DNA of 64,000 bases from CAMCXE01 sp046347475 (GTDB taxonomy: Bacteria; Pseudomonadota; Gammaproteobacteria; Pseudomonadales; Cellvibrionaceae). Positions 18,649 to 27,513 of the stretch are shown in pieces (the stretch's first letter is position 1; each line of letters begins with the position of its first letter). Location of the stretch: assembly GCA_046347475.1 (NCBI GenBank), contig JAXMGD010000001.1:1054001-1118000 (forward strand), given 5' to 3'. The translations under genes were made by a program, and so were the position numbers. Under the pieces are notes generated by a model. That model worked only from the letters and a program-made list of their open reading frames with translations, was not told where the DNA came from and did no database searches.

Positions 18649-18765
18649 ACAGGCCGCAGTTATTAACCCGGCGAAGACAAAATAGATCAGGACGATCTAT
18701 TTTGTCGCCAGATCAACAATGGAGTTTTTTCGTCACATTTAACGCCGCCAGCGCTAGCAAATGGG
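18649..18765. repeat. Intergenic repeat cluster (families R2 and R4, partial)
   Basis: A hairpin GACAAAATAGATC / GATCTATTTTGTC (about 18677-18704), preceded by TTATTAACCCGGCGA, is a partial copy of the composite repeat seen in full at 39417 and 62410. From about 18719 the sequence TTTTTTCGTCACATTTAACG plus CGCCAG matches the right half of the R4 family (44478, 61080). It lies between the convergent peroxidase and thiI genes. Confidence 0.65.
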
Positions 18766-18780
18766 CAATTGAATATTGGG

Positions 18781-20256
18781 TTAGGCCGTATTTTTGTTGA
18801 GATCCGGCCTGTACACACCCACGTTGCGCAGCCCCGCTTGCGCTAGGCTCTGGGCTTGCAATTCGCTCATAACGCCACGGTCACAATAGAGTAGATAACG
18901 GCGGCTGGGGTCGAGGGCGGGCATTTTTTGCGACAGTTGATAGAAGGGAATAATTAAACTTGGCGCCGGTGCAAAATTGCGGGGTTTGTGTTCCTGCTCA
19001 TCGGGGTGGCGAATATCAATAATGGTGTCGTGTGCGGCTAAGCTATGTACGCGCTCTATCTCAATGCTGCCAGCGGCCACATCCTGCATCACCTTGTCTA
19101 TATCCTGCACCTGAGTATCAGCGAGGGCTTTTTGTAAAATAGCATCATCCATTAATTGCTCTTGGGCGAACACTTTGGCGGCTTTTAAATGCGCAGAGGG
19201 TTTCACTGAAATGACGCCGCAATATTCAGGAATATTTGCCGCAAAGTGCTCCGCGCCAATTTCGCGGGCTATATCGATAATATCGCCCTTGTCCATCAGC
19301 GCAAGGGGGCGCAGCACCAAGTGTTCAGAGGCTTCGTCAATAATTTTTAAATTAGTAAGCGTTTGGCTTGAAACCTGGCCAATAGCCTCTCCGGTAACCA
19401 AGGCTGTAAGGCCTGCATGGTTGGCTATCGCGTTGGCTGCCTGCATCATTTTGCGTTTTAAAATAACGCCCATACAGGAGGGATCAACTTTTTGCAGAAT
19501 TTCATTTACCACATCCCCAAATGGCACGGTAAGAAATCTAACTCGATGGGTTGAGCCGTAGCGCTGCCATAAATAGTAGGCGATTTCTTTTACGCCCAGC
19601 TCATGAGCTTTGCCGCCTAAATTAAAAAAACAATAGTGCGTTCTCAGCCCTCGGCGAATGCATTGAAAACTCGCCACAGTGGAGTCAAAACCGCCCGATA
19701 CCAGTGATAACACATCTTCTTGCGTGCCAATGGGAAAACCGCCGAGGCCCTGATGTTTGTTTTCTAGGATAAAAACCTGCTCGTCTTTTACTTCGATGCG
19801 AATGGTAATTTCAGGTGTTTTAAGATCCACCCCCGCCGTTGCATTCTGTTGATTTAAGCCGCCGCCCACATAGCGCTCGACATCGGTGGAGCTAAATGTG
19901 TGTTTGCCCTGGCGTTTAACTCGCACGCAAAAGCGCTTGCCCACTAGACTGTGTCCCCAAAGCATTTGGGCCTGCTCATAAATGCCATGGACATCCACCA
20001 GAGGGAAACTGCGCACCAGGGCAAAATTGGCAATACCGGGCGTGCAGGCCAGAAGCTGTGTGGCAAGCCCAATATCACCAGCTTCCTCGCTGGGCAGGAT
20101 AATCTCCAGCTGATCCCAACCCTGGATGACCTTGCCTGCACCAAACTGGCGCTTTAGCAGCAGTCGCAGGTTGTCCACCAGTTGCCGCGTCATTCGGTTG
20201 CGCACCGGAGTACTCTTGAGGGTTATCTCGGGAAACAGTTTAAGGATGAAGTGCAT
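18781..20256 (-). CDS. thiI: tRNA 4-thiouridine synthase with rhodanese domain
   Basis: ThiI inserts sulfur at U8 of tRNA and also feeds thiazole synthesis. The 491 residues match the long form (E. coli 482). The order is a ferredoxin-like/THUMP RNA-binding region (1-165), the PP-loop ATPase SGGFDSTVASFQC (near 187-199), and a C-terminal rhodanese domain (about 390-485) with the persulfide cysteine in YCDRGVMSELQAQS. A cysteine in IPEYCGVIS (near 344) corresponds to the second catalytic cysteine. All key residues are present. It is divergent from glnA. Confidence 0.96.
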   Translation of the reverse strand: MHFILKLFPEITLKSTPVRNRMTRQLVDNLRLLLKRQFGAGKVIQGWDQLEIILPSEEAGDIGLATQLLACTPGIANFALVRSFPLVDVHGIYEQAQMLWGHSLVGKRFCVRVKRQGKHTFSSTDVERYVGGGLNQQNATAGVDLKTPEITIRIEVKDEQVFILENKHQGLGGFPIGTQEDVLSLVSGGFDSTVASFQCIRRGLRTHYCFFNLGGKAHELGVKEIAYYLWQRYGSTHRVRFLTVPFGDVVNEILQKVDPSCMGVILKRKMMQAANAIANHAGLTALVTGEAIGQVSSQTLTNLKIIDEASEHLVLRPLALMDKGDIIDIAREIGAEHFAANIPEYCGVISVKPSAHLKAAKVFAQEQLMDDAILQKALADTQVQDIDKVMQDVAAGSIEIERVHSLAAHDTIIDIRHPDEQEHKPRNFAPAPSLIIPFYQLSQKMPALDPSRRYLLYCDRGVMSELQAQSLAQAGLRNVGVYRPDLNKNTA

Positions 20257-20401
20257 GAGAAGGGCCTAAAACAGACGAATGATCAATTGTGGTGCGTAAA
20301 GGTTTTTTGTCGGCCCCATTAGTGATCATTTGGATCCTTGCAACTTGGCAGAGTGCTTGTGCAAAGCCTGCAAACACTCAGATGGGCGCCTTTGCTCATT
20401 A

Positions 20402-20417
20402 TGGCATATAACTTGCG
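20402..20417 (+). promoter_or_regulatory. Sigma-54 promoter of glnA
   Basis: TGGCATATAACTTGCG has GG (20403-20404) and GC (20415-20416) separated by exactly 10 bases and agrees with the TGGCAN7-8TTGC consensus. Transcription should begin near 20428, leaving a leader of about 210 bases before glnA. A lone TGGTGCG half-site near 20290 may be part of an NtrC enhancer, but no full palindrome is evident. Confidence 0.8.
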
Positions 20418-20640
20418 GGCGGCGGGTGCGATGAACCGCGTGGCGGCCCACAGTAAAATTTGTCCGCGTCGAATTTGGCAATCGTGAGGGAGTTCTTTGG
20501 TGTAAATCGGTGCCCTTGCGTAATCAACGGGAACCTTTTAGATTACCGGCCCGAAAATAGAGCCATAACCAAGTGCGGTTATTCACGCTGTTTCTTTCAT
20601 AACAATTCCAATGTCCTGAAGCCCTACTGGAGGCGCCCAC

Positions 20641-22047
20641 ATGTCAGAATCAAAGACTCTGCAGCTTATCAAACAACACGAGGCCCGCTGGGTTGATTTG
20701 CGCTTTACTGATTTTCGCGGTAAAGAACAGCACGCTACCTTCCCTTCCAGCGTTGTTAACGACAATTTTTTCGTAGATGGAAAAATGTTTGATGGCTCAT
20801 CGATCGCCGGTTGGAAAGGCATTAATGATTCAGACATGATTTTGATGCCTGATGACTCCACTGCGGTGTTGGATCCTTTTTACGATGAACCCACCATCAA
20901 CGTGCGCTGTAACATCGTTGAGCCTGCCACTATGCAGGGCTACGACCGCGACCCGCGTTCACTGGGTTTGCGTGCAGAAGAGTATTTAAAATCCACTGGT
21001 TTGGGCGACAAAGCACTGTTTGGTCCAGAGCCCGAATTCTTTATTTTCGACAGCGTTCACTACGCCAGCACTATGGGTGGCGCTTTCTACAAAATTAAAT
21101 CAGAAGAAGCTGCATGGCAGTCTGGTGATGACGTAGAAGGCAAGCACGGCCACGCACCTCGCATTAAAGGCGGTTATTTCCCTGTTGCCCCGGTTGACTC
21201 CTTGCACGATATCCGCAGCGCCATGTGTAACGCCATGGAAGCTATGGGTCTTGAAATCGAAATTCACCACCACGAAGTGGCCAACGCTGGCCAATGTGAA
21301 ATCGGTGTGGGCGCTAACACTCTGGTTAAAAAAGCCGACGAAGTGCAAATCCTCAAGTACTGCATTCACAACGTGGCCCACCAGTACGGCAAAACCGCTA
21401 CCTTTATGCCTAAGCCTTTGATTGGCGACAACGGCTCAGGTATGCACGTACACCAGTCATTCTCCTTGAACGGTGTTAACCAATTTGCCGGTGAAGCCTA
21501 TGCTGGTCTGAGTGAAACCGCCCTGTACTACATCGGCGGTATCATTAAGCACGCTAAAGCCTTGAACGCTTTCTGTAATGCTTCTACCAACTCCTACAAG
21601 CGATTGGTGCCAGGCTTCGAAGCGCCTGTAATGCTGGCTTACTCCGCGCGCAACCGCTCTGCTTCTATCCGTATTCCTTACGTGGTGGGCGCCAAAGCTA
21701 AGCGTATTGAAACTCGCTTCCCTGACCCAACTGCTAACCCCTACCTGTGTTTCGCCTCCTTGTTGATGGCGGGTATCGATGGTGTTCAGAACAAAATCCA
21801 CCCAGGTGAAGCGGCCACTAAAGACCTTTACGATTTGGAGCCTGAAGAAGAAGCACAAATCCCACAAGTGTGTTCCTCCTTGGAAGAGGCCCTGGCCGCT
21901 TTGGAAGCGGACCATGAGTTCTTGCTCAAAGGCGGTGTGTTCTCCAAAGACTTCATTAATGCCTATATCGAGTTGAAGAAACAAGATATTCAGCGCGTTA
22001 ATATGACTCCGCACCCTGTAGAATTCGAGCTGTACTACAGCGTATAA
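20641..22047 (+). CDS. glnA: Glutamine synthetase, type I
   Basis: A 468-residue GSI that condenses ammonia and glutamate with ATP, the main route for assimilating ammonia from nitrogenase. Visible signatures: MFDGSSIAGWK near 50-60, the PEPEFF metal-binding motif near 129-136, the latch-region EIHHHEVANAGQCEIG near 207-222, and the adenylylation loop NPHPVE-type segment MTPHPVEFELYYSV at the extreme C-terminus with the adenylylation tyrosine expected near 398 (KDLYDLEPEE). A GGAGG-type ribosome-binding site precedes the ATG. It lies behind a sigma-54 promoter and upstream of ntrBC, the classic nitrogen-control arrangement. A strong terminator follows. Confidence 0.98.
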   Translation: MSESKTLQLIKQHEARWVDLRFTDFRGKEQHATFPSSVVNDNFFVDGKMFDGSSIAGWKGINDSDMILMPDDSTAVLDPFYDEPTINVRCNIVEPATMQGYDRDPRSLGLRAEEYLKSTGLGDKALFGPEPEFFIFDSVHYASTMGGAFYKIKSEEAAWQSGDDVEGKHGHAPRIKGGYFPVAPVDSLHDIRSAMCNAMEAMGLEIEIHHHEVANAGQCEIGVGANTLVKKADEVQILKYCIHNVAHQYGKTATFMPKPLIGDNGSGMHVHQSFSLNGVNQFAGEAYAGLSETALYYIGGIIKHAKALNAFCNASTNSYKRLVPGFEAPVMLAYSARNRSASIRIPYVVGAKAKRIETRFPDPTANPYLCFASLLMAGIDGVQNKIHPGEAATKDLYDLEPEEEAQIPQVCSSLEEALAALEADHEFLLKGGVFSKDFINAYIELKKQDIQRVNMTPHPVEFELYYSV

Positions 22048-22070
22048 GTCTAAGGCTGCACCACTAAGTA

Positions 22071-22107
22071 GCCCCCGGCAGCCTGCTGTCGGGGGTTTTT
22101 TATTTTT
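22071..22107 (+). terminator. Rho-independent terminator of glnA
   Basis: A CCCCCGGCAG / CTGTCGGGGG stem (one G-T pair) with a 4-base loop is followed by TTTTTTATTTTT, starting 24 bases after the glnA stop. Some transcription may still reach ntrBC from other promoters. Confidence 0.9.
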
Positions 22108-22191
22108 ACGCTGCAGCCTCCTAGATGATTATTGCGTTTTCCTCTGGGTGGGGCACAATCAAAGGGCATAGCGTATAAAACAAGGTTGCTT

Positions 22192-22752
22192 ATGAAACGA
22201 TTGCAGATGTTGTTGGTGTTAACCCTTTGCGCCGCAGGGGTGCAAGCGGAGATTTATAAAATCAAAGATGCCAAGGGTAATATCACCTTTACGGATACTC
22301 CTGGCGATAAACCTGCCGAGACCGTCAATCTGCGCCCCACCATGATCGCCCCTTCCGAGACTGAAGCCGCCAATACGCCTCCTGTCACCACCTCCATAAT
22401 TGAGCCGGGTGCTCCTGCCGAAGAGGCTCAACCGGCTAAAAATTCTCTCTACAAAGCAAAAATACTCTCACCGAAAGAAGGCGCCGAAATAACCGCTGAG
22501 CAGCGTGATCTTGCAGTGGCGGTGACTGTGTCGCCAGGGCTTGGGGAGACTGATGAATTCCAGTTGACCATTGATGGTCAGCCCTATGGGGAAACGACCC
22601 GAGGCAATAGTTTTGTTATCCGTGAAGTGCCCCGTGGTGAGCACAATATACGGGTTAATGTTGTTAGCCTTGAGGGCAAGGTATTAGCCTCGTCTGAATC
22701 GGTACGGGTATTTGTGCTGCGTACCGGTGTGAATAGCCCGGCCCGTAAATAA
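22192..22752 (+). CDS. DUF4124-domain exported protein
   Basis: A protein of about 186 residues starting at ATG 22192. The frame is open upstream, but the signal peptide begins here (MKRLQMLLVLTLCAAGVQA). The mature N-terminus EIYKIKDAKGNITFTDTPGD is a typical DUF4124 domain. A Pro/Glu/Thr-rich linker follows, then an Ig/fibronectin-like C-terminal half (about 100-180) with LAVAVTVSPGLGETDEFQLT and REVPRGEHNIRVNV. Similar proteins occur between glnA and ntrB in other gammaproteobacteria (recalled, not searched). The function is unknown; it is probably periplasmic. Confidence 0.82.
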   Translation: MKRLQMLLVLTLCAAGVQAEIYKIKDAKGNITFTDTPGDKPAETVNLRPTMIAPSETEAANTPPVTTSIIEPGAPAEEAQPAKNSLYKAKILSPKEGAEITAEQRDLAVAVTVSPGLGETDEFQLTIDGQPYGETTRGNSFVIREVPRGEHNIRVNVVSLEGKVLASSESVRVFVLRTGVNSPARK

Positions 22753-23137
22753 CCCGTCTACTTCTCATTTTCTTCCCGCTTTTGTCTAAAGGGCTCTTTG
22801 CGTGTGTCCCGTACGCTGCGTTTGATGTCTTGGTCAGCGCCTGCGCTTTACTGGGGCTGACCCCTGAATCCATGCCTCATATTGGTGCCATCTATGCAGC
22901 GCCGCCTCTGGAGTGGTGCTAAGATTGGTCTTAAAAATTCTTCACGCGGCAATAATTCCTAATCCGCCTTGATGAAATAGCCCACCCGAGCAGATGGGTC
23001 TTGTCTATTGCTCGCCGGATATACCGCCCTGGGACCGTGCCCGCTTTAAGTCTTCGCAGGCTCAATACTGGGGCGGGTAGTATTAATTGTTGGTTTGGTT
23101 ATTGCTTTACCCTGGAACTTATTCTGGAAAGCGCACC
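22753..23137. other. Intergenic region before ntrB, no gene recognised
   Basis: 385 bases without a convincing ORF, RNA gene or strong repeat. It should carry the ntrBC promoter. I could not identify a full NtrC palindrome or -24/-12 element here. Confidence 0.45.
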
Positions 23138-24220
23138 ATGTTTGACCCTGCACACTATCGCCAGTTGCTTGATAACCTAATAACGGCGGTCATAGTGTTG
23201 GACCAACGTCTAAATTTGTGTCATTTAAACCTAGCCGCAGAGATGCTTTTGGGGGTATCAAGTGAGCAGGCGCTGGGTAAATCTATTCGTTATTGTTTTA
23301 CCGAGACGGACGGTGAAGGTACCTTGGCTGCCTTGCACGAATCATTGCGGTTTAATCATCACTTTACCAATCGAAGGGTGCGCTGGCGGTTGCACAATTT
23401 GCATGAAATTACCGTGGATTATTCGGTAAGCCCCAATACCGAGATGGGGGTGGTAATTTTAGAAGTGCAGCCCTTGGATCGTTTATTACGCATCAGTCGC
23501 GAAGAAGCATTAATATCTTCCCAGGAAACATCGCGCAATTTAGTGCGCTCGCTTGCCCATGAAATAAAAAATCCCCTGGGGGGAATTCGGGGAGCGGCAC
23601 AACTGTTAGCGCGCGAATTGTCCTCTCAGGATCTAGAAGAATATACCCGTATCATTATCGACGAAACCGATCGTTTGCGTAATTTGGTGGACCGTATGTT
23701 GGGCCCCAATAAACCTCCAGAACGCAAGATGATTAATATTCACGAGACATTGGAGCATGTGGCGGCTGTAATAAAAGCCGAAGCCGATAAAAAAATTGCT
23801 ATTTGGCGCGATTATGACCCTAGTATTCCAGATTTGTTAGCAGACAAAGAGCAGTTGGTGCAGGCTTTGCTCAATATCGCCCGCAATGCCATGCAGGCGC
23901 TGCTAGAGAATCCTTCCGAGCGCAAACCGAAAATTACGCTGTCAACGCGTATTCAACGACGTTACACCATTGGTCGTAGGCACCATCCGCTTGTTATTCG
24001 AGTGGGTATTATTGATAACGGGCCGGGTATTGCGCCGGAGTTAATTGAGGATATTTTTTTTCCAATGATCACAGGCCGAGCGGAGGGAACAGGACTGGGC
24101 CTGGCGATTGCACAAAAATTAATAAATCAACATCACGGTTTAATCGAGTGTAGCAGCCAGCATGGCCACACTGAATTTGCTGTCTATTTGCCCTTGGATG
24201 ATAACTATGCCGAAACCTAA
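23138..24220 (+). CDS. ntrB: Nitrogen-regulation sensor kinase/phosphatase NtrB (NRII)
   Basis: NtrB phosphorylates or dephosphorylates NtrC according to nitrogen status sensed through PII. From ATG 23138 it has 360 residues: a PAS sensor (about 5-115, LLDNLITAVIVLDQRLN), the H-box LVRSLAHEIKNPLGGIRGAA with the phospho-histidine near 137, then the ATPase with NIARNAMQALLE, DNGPGIAPELIEDIFFP and GTGLGLAIAQKLI. No membrane segment is present, consistent with a cytosolic kinase. An upstream TTG extension (from 23087) is rejected because family members start right before the PAS domain. Overlaps ntrC by 14 bases. Confidence 0.95.
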   Translation: MFDPAHYRQLLDNLITAVIVLDQRLNLCHLNLAAEMLLGVSSEQALGKSIRYCFTETDGEGTLAALHESLRFNHHFTNRRVRWRLHNLHEITVDYSVSPNTEMGVVILEVQPLDRLLRISREEALISSQETSRNLVRSLAHEIKNPLGGIRGAAQLLARELSSQDLEEYTRIIIDETDRLRNLVDRMLGPNKPPERKMINIHETLEHVAAVIKAEADKKIAIWRDYDPSIPDLLADKEQLVQALLNIARNAMQALLENPSERKPKITLSTRIQRRYTIGRRHHPLVIRVGIIDNGPGIAPELIEDIFFPMITGRAEGTGLGLAIAQKLINQHHGLIECSSQHGHTEFAVYLPLDDNYAET

Positions 24221-25631
24221 TCTCGTCTGGATTATTGATGACGACCGCTCCATCCGCTGGGTGTTAGAAAAAGCCCTCCAACAATCGGGTATCACTACCG
24301 ACAGTTTTGAAAATGGAGATCGGGCCTTGGCTCGCTTGTCCAGCGCTAGACCCGACGCCATCATCAGCGATGTGCGTATGCCGGGTATTGATGGGCTTAC
24401 CTTGTTGTCCAGTATTCACAAGGAACATCCCAATTTGCCGGTAATTATTATGACGGCACATTCGGATTTGGATTCAGCTGTGGCGGCTTATCAGGGTGGC
24501 GCGTTTGAATATCTGCCCAAACCTTTTGATGTCGACGAGGCTGTGGCGGTGACGCAGCGCGCTTTGGTGCATGCCAATGAGCAAGCCCAGGAAGTGACCC
24601 CCGCTCCAGCGCCCATGACCACGGAAATTATTGGTGAAGCACCGGCTATGCAAGAGGTGTTTCGGGCTATTGGTCGTTTGTCGCAATCGAACATTACAGT
24701 ACTGATTAATGGTGAGTCGGGCACAGGTAAAGAATTGGTCGCACGAGCGCTCCACCGGCACAGTCCGCGTCGAGATGGGCCGTTTATTGCGCTCAATATG
24801 GCGGCCATTCCGCGGGATTTAATTGAGTCGGAATTATTTGGCCATGAGAAAGGCGCGTTTACCGGCGCTGCTGCGCTCAGACAAGGGCGGTTTCAACAGG
24901 CCGATGGCGGCACCTTATTTCTCGATGAAATTGGCGATATGCCGGCTGAAACTCAGACGCGTTTATTGCGTGTGTTGGCCGATGGCGAATTTTACCGAGT
25001 AGGCGGCCACACACCAGTAAAAGTGGATGTGCGAATTATTGCGGCCACACACCAAAATTTAGAAAACTTGGTTGAAGATAATCGTTTTCGGGAAGATTTA
25101 TTTCACCGTTTAAATGTGATTCGCATTCATTTGCCTAAATTGGCTGAGCGCCGTGAAGATATTCCGCGCTTGGCGCAACATTTTTTGCATCGCGCTGCGC
25201 TGGAATTAAATGTTGAACCGAAAATTCTTACCAAGGAAGCACAAACCTATTTAAGTAATTTAGCTTGGCCTGGCAATGTACGGCAATTGGAAAATACCTG
25301 TCGCTGGATTACGGTTATGGCCGCGGGGCGCGAAGTGCATGTGCAGGATTTGCCGCCTGAGCTTATGGAGCGTAAAGACGCACAAGCACCGGCTGGCGAT
25401 TGGGAAAAGGCGCTGCGCTATTGGGCTGACCAGTGTTTGGCGCGCGGCCAGCAAGATATTTTGTCGGAGGCTGTCCCCACCTTTGAGCGCGCGCTCATTG
25501 AAACAGCGCTTAAACACACAGCTGGGCGCAAACGCGACGCGGCAAATTTATTAGGTTGGGGGCGTAATACCTTGACGCGAAAACTCAAGGAGTTGGGTAT
25601 GGCGGGTTCAGATGATGGGGATGAGGATTAA
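24207..25631 (+). CDS. ntrC: Nitrogen-regulation response regulator NtrC (NRI)
   Basis: A sigma-54 activator of 474 residues from ATG 24207. The receiver domain (1-120) has IDDD and the phospho-aspartate in AIISDVRMPGIDG. The AAA+ domain (about 142-375) carries Walker A GESGTGKE, the sigma-54 contact loop GAFTGA, Walker B GTLFLDEIGD and an arginine-finger region. A C-terminal Fis-type helix-turn-helix contains GRKRDAANLLGWGRNTLTRKLKELG. It is co-translated with ntrB. It is the likely activator of glnA and, through NifA or directly, upstream of the nif promoters in this window. Confidence 0.96.
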   Translation: MPKPNLVWIIDDDRSIRWVLEKALQQSGITTDSFENGDRALARLSSARPDAIISDVRMPGIDGLTLLSSIHKEHPNLPVIIMTAHSDLDSAVAAYQGGAFEYLPKPFDVDEAVAVTQRALVHANEQAQEVTPAPAPMTTEIIGEAPAMQEVFRAIGRLSQSNITVLINGESGTGKELVARALHRHSPRRDGPFIALNMAAIPRDLIESELFGHEKGAFTGAAALRQGRFQQADGGTLFLDEIGDMPAETQTRLLRVLADGEFYRVGGHTPVKVDVRIIAATHQNLENLVEDNRFREDLFHRLNVIRIHLPKLAERREDIPRLAQHFLHRAALELNVEPKILTKEAQTYLSNLAWPGNVRQLENTCRWITVMAAGREVHVQDLPPELMERKDAQAPAGDWEKALRYWADQCLARGQQDILSEAVPTFERALIETALKHTAGRKRDAANLLGWGRNTLTRKLKELGMAGSDDGDED

Positions 25632-25695
25632 TGAGTCCCTTCTTTCGCTCCGGTGCACATCGTCTAATGCAGGTGGATCAATAAGGGTGTTTTAT

Positions 25696-25724
25696 AAAAA
25701 GGGGCATAAAAATGCCCCTTTTTT
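25696..25724. terminator. Bidirectional terminator between ntrC and the serine hydrolase
   Basis: AAAAAGGGGCAT / ATGCCCCTTTTTT with a 4-base AAAA loop gives a stem with A and T tracts on both sides. It serves the convergent genes on either side. Confidence 0.88.
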
Positions 25725-25741
25725 AATGCAGCTGTTGGTGA

Positions 25742-27154
25742 TTATTGTGCGGCCATGGTGCGGGAAATACGGCCTTTGCGCAGATCATCCTCGTATAAAT
25801 CAAGATACTTGAAAATAATATTGCGCGCGAGTTTTGTTTCTGAGTTAGTTAAAAACGCCATGCCGATTTGTAATTGACGATTAAATACGATTTCCGCACG
25901 GTAGCCTTGTACCCAGCCGCCATGGTGCGCAAAGTTTTTCTGGCCATCGAAATCAAAAATCCGCCAGCCGAGCCCGTAGTGAGTATTGGTTAAATCATTA
26001 CGATCGGCGTAGTGGGAATCGCCTAAGGTATTAGGCGTGATTTTTTGTTGCATATCGTTGAGCAAACCGACCGGCAAGACATCCTGTTTATGGCCCAATT
26101 GCGCCAGTAGCCACTGCGACATATCGCGAATTGAGGCGTTCACGCCAGCAGCAGGGCCTACAGAATAATAATTGTGATCCACACTGCCGGTTGGCGACCA
26201 ACCTTTACTGCGCCACACATGGGGCATGGCTTTATTGGGTGAGGCATCAAAGGCATTTAATCCAAATGAGGCTGTTTGCATATTCAGCGGGCGGAATAAT
26301 TTCTCGGTTGTGTAGGCTTCATAAGTTTTACCACTTACTGCTTTAATCATATCGCCACTTAAGCTGTACACCACATTTTGGTAGCTGTAACACTTGCGCG
26401 GTGGGCAGGCGAAATTAACGTATTTTAAGCGCTCTAATGTTTCAGAGTAGGAGACGTTTTCTTCAATTAAATGGGTGTAGGTGTGTTTGGGCAAGCCCGA
26501 ACGCTGGGCCAAAATATCTTTAAGGGTTAACTGCCGACCATAATTCGGATTGCTAAATTCAACATAGGGTACTTTGCTTTGAACCGGTGTATCCCAGCTG
26601 AGTAATTTATCGCGCACGGCGATGGCCGCTGCGCCCGAGGCGAAGGTTTTGGAGACTGAGGCTAAGCGAAATACGGTATCGGGGTTTACCGGCAGTGTGC
26701 TGCCCACTGAGCGAGTGCCAAAACCTTCTAACACTTGAACTTGGCCGTCGGCCACCATAGTGAGTGCGGCGCCGGGCACACGAGGCGCAATCACTTCGCG
26801 CACGTAGTCTTCAAATTGTTTGTAATAGGGTTTAGAGCCGTCGGGTTTAAATTTGCTGATGGCACCTACGCCCTGCGCCCAGGCAATATCATCTTTTGAG
26901 GATGTGGCTTTGGGGGCTGCGGCCGCTTTGACCGTGGTTGTTTTGCTGGTTTTAGCCGCAGCGGTTGGTTTTTTGCTGGTATTTTTTGCAGCGGGTTTAT
27001 CGGCTTTTTTAGTGGTGGCTGTTTTTTTTACCGCGGTTGTGGTGGTCTTGGTGTTGGTGGTTTTTTCTTTTACCGCCGCGTGCGCCTGTGTTGACAGGCC
27101 GCCAAGGCCGAGCAGTGTCAAAATGGCAAATGGAGCGAACTTATGTTTGATCAT
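25742..27154 (-). CDS. Serine hydrolase, beta-lactamase/penicillin-binding fold (class C-like)
   Basis: A 470-residue exported protein. A signal peptide (about 1-26, ending AHAAV) is followed by a roughly 60-residue Lys/Thr/Ala-rich low-complexity spacer. The catalytic domain (about 100-455) has the SxxK motif SVSKTF near 167-170, a YxN-type motif in the YSYQN/YSLSGD region near 260-268, and an HHGGW motif (HxG class) near 430. This is the pattern of class C beta-lactamase-like esterases/D-aminopeptidases/PBPs. It acts in the periplasm or at the cell surface; the basic spacer may bind peptidoglycan or nucleic acid (inference). It is convergent with ntrC. Confidence 0.87.
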   Translation of the reverse strand: MIKHKFAPFAILTLLGLGGLSTQAHAAVKEKTTNTKTTTTAVKKTATTKKADKPAAKNTSKKPTAAAKTSKTTTVKAAAAPKATSSKDDIAWAQGVGAISKFKPDGSKPYYKQFEDYVREVIAPRVPGAALTMVADGQVQVLEGFGTRSVGSTLPVNPDTVFRLASVSKTFASGAAAIAVRDKLLSWDTPVQSKVPYVEFSNPNYGRQLTLKDILAQRSGLPKHTYTHLIEENVSYSETLERLKYVNFACPPRKCYSYQNVVYSLSGDMIKAVSGKTYEAYTTEKLFRPLNMQTASFGLNAFDASPNKAMPHVWRSKGWSPTGSVDHNYYSVGPAAGVNASIRDMSQWLLAQLGHKQDVLPVGLLNDMQQKITPNTLGDSHYADRNDLTNTHYGLGWRIFDFDGQKNFAHHGGWVQGYRAEIVFNRQLQIGMAFLTNSETKLARNIIFKYLDLYEDDLRKGRISRTMAAQ

Positions 27155-27513
27155 AATGGTGTGAGGGTACCGCAGAGGAGCTAATCGGGATGTTGTTATT
27201 GGTCGAGTGACCCGTGACGATCAGTTTAGCCGATTTTTTGGCGTCTGGCGCCTGAATAACGCGCCGCAGCCCGGCTTTACTGGGGTTCAATATGAAATTG
27301 AGGTTTGCAATTACTATTGAAATACCTATTGCACGCGGCATCGCGTTATCCTGTGGAATTATGCGGCGGGTGATCAGCCCTCAATTCCCGGCAAAAAACG
27401 CCTAAAAATAAGCTTTTTTAACATTCGGCCGCGGATTGCTGAAGATTAGTGGAGTGTCATGGAATTATTGGCGTAAACACTTAAAATGCCCCGCAGTATT
27501 GTTAGGGGGTTCT
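27155..27513. other. Intergenic region between divergent genes
   Basis: A 359-base region separating the serine hydrolase and the large polyserine lipoprotein, which are transcribed away from each other. It should hold both promoters. I see no gene, repeat or sigma-54 site in it. Confidence 0.45.
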
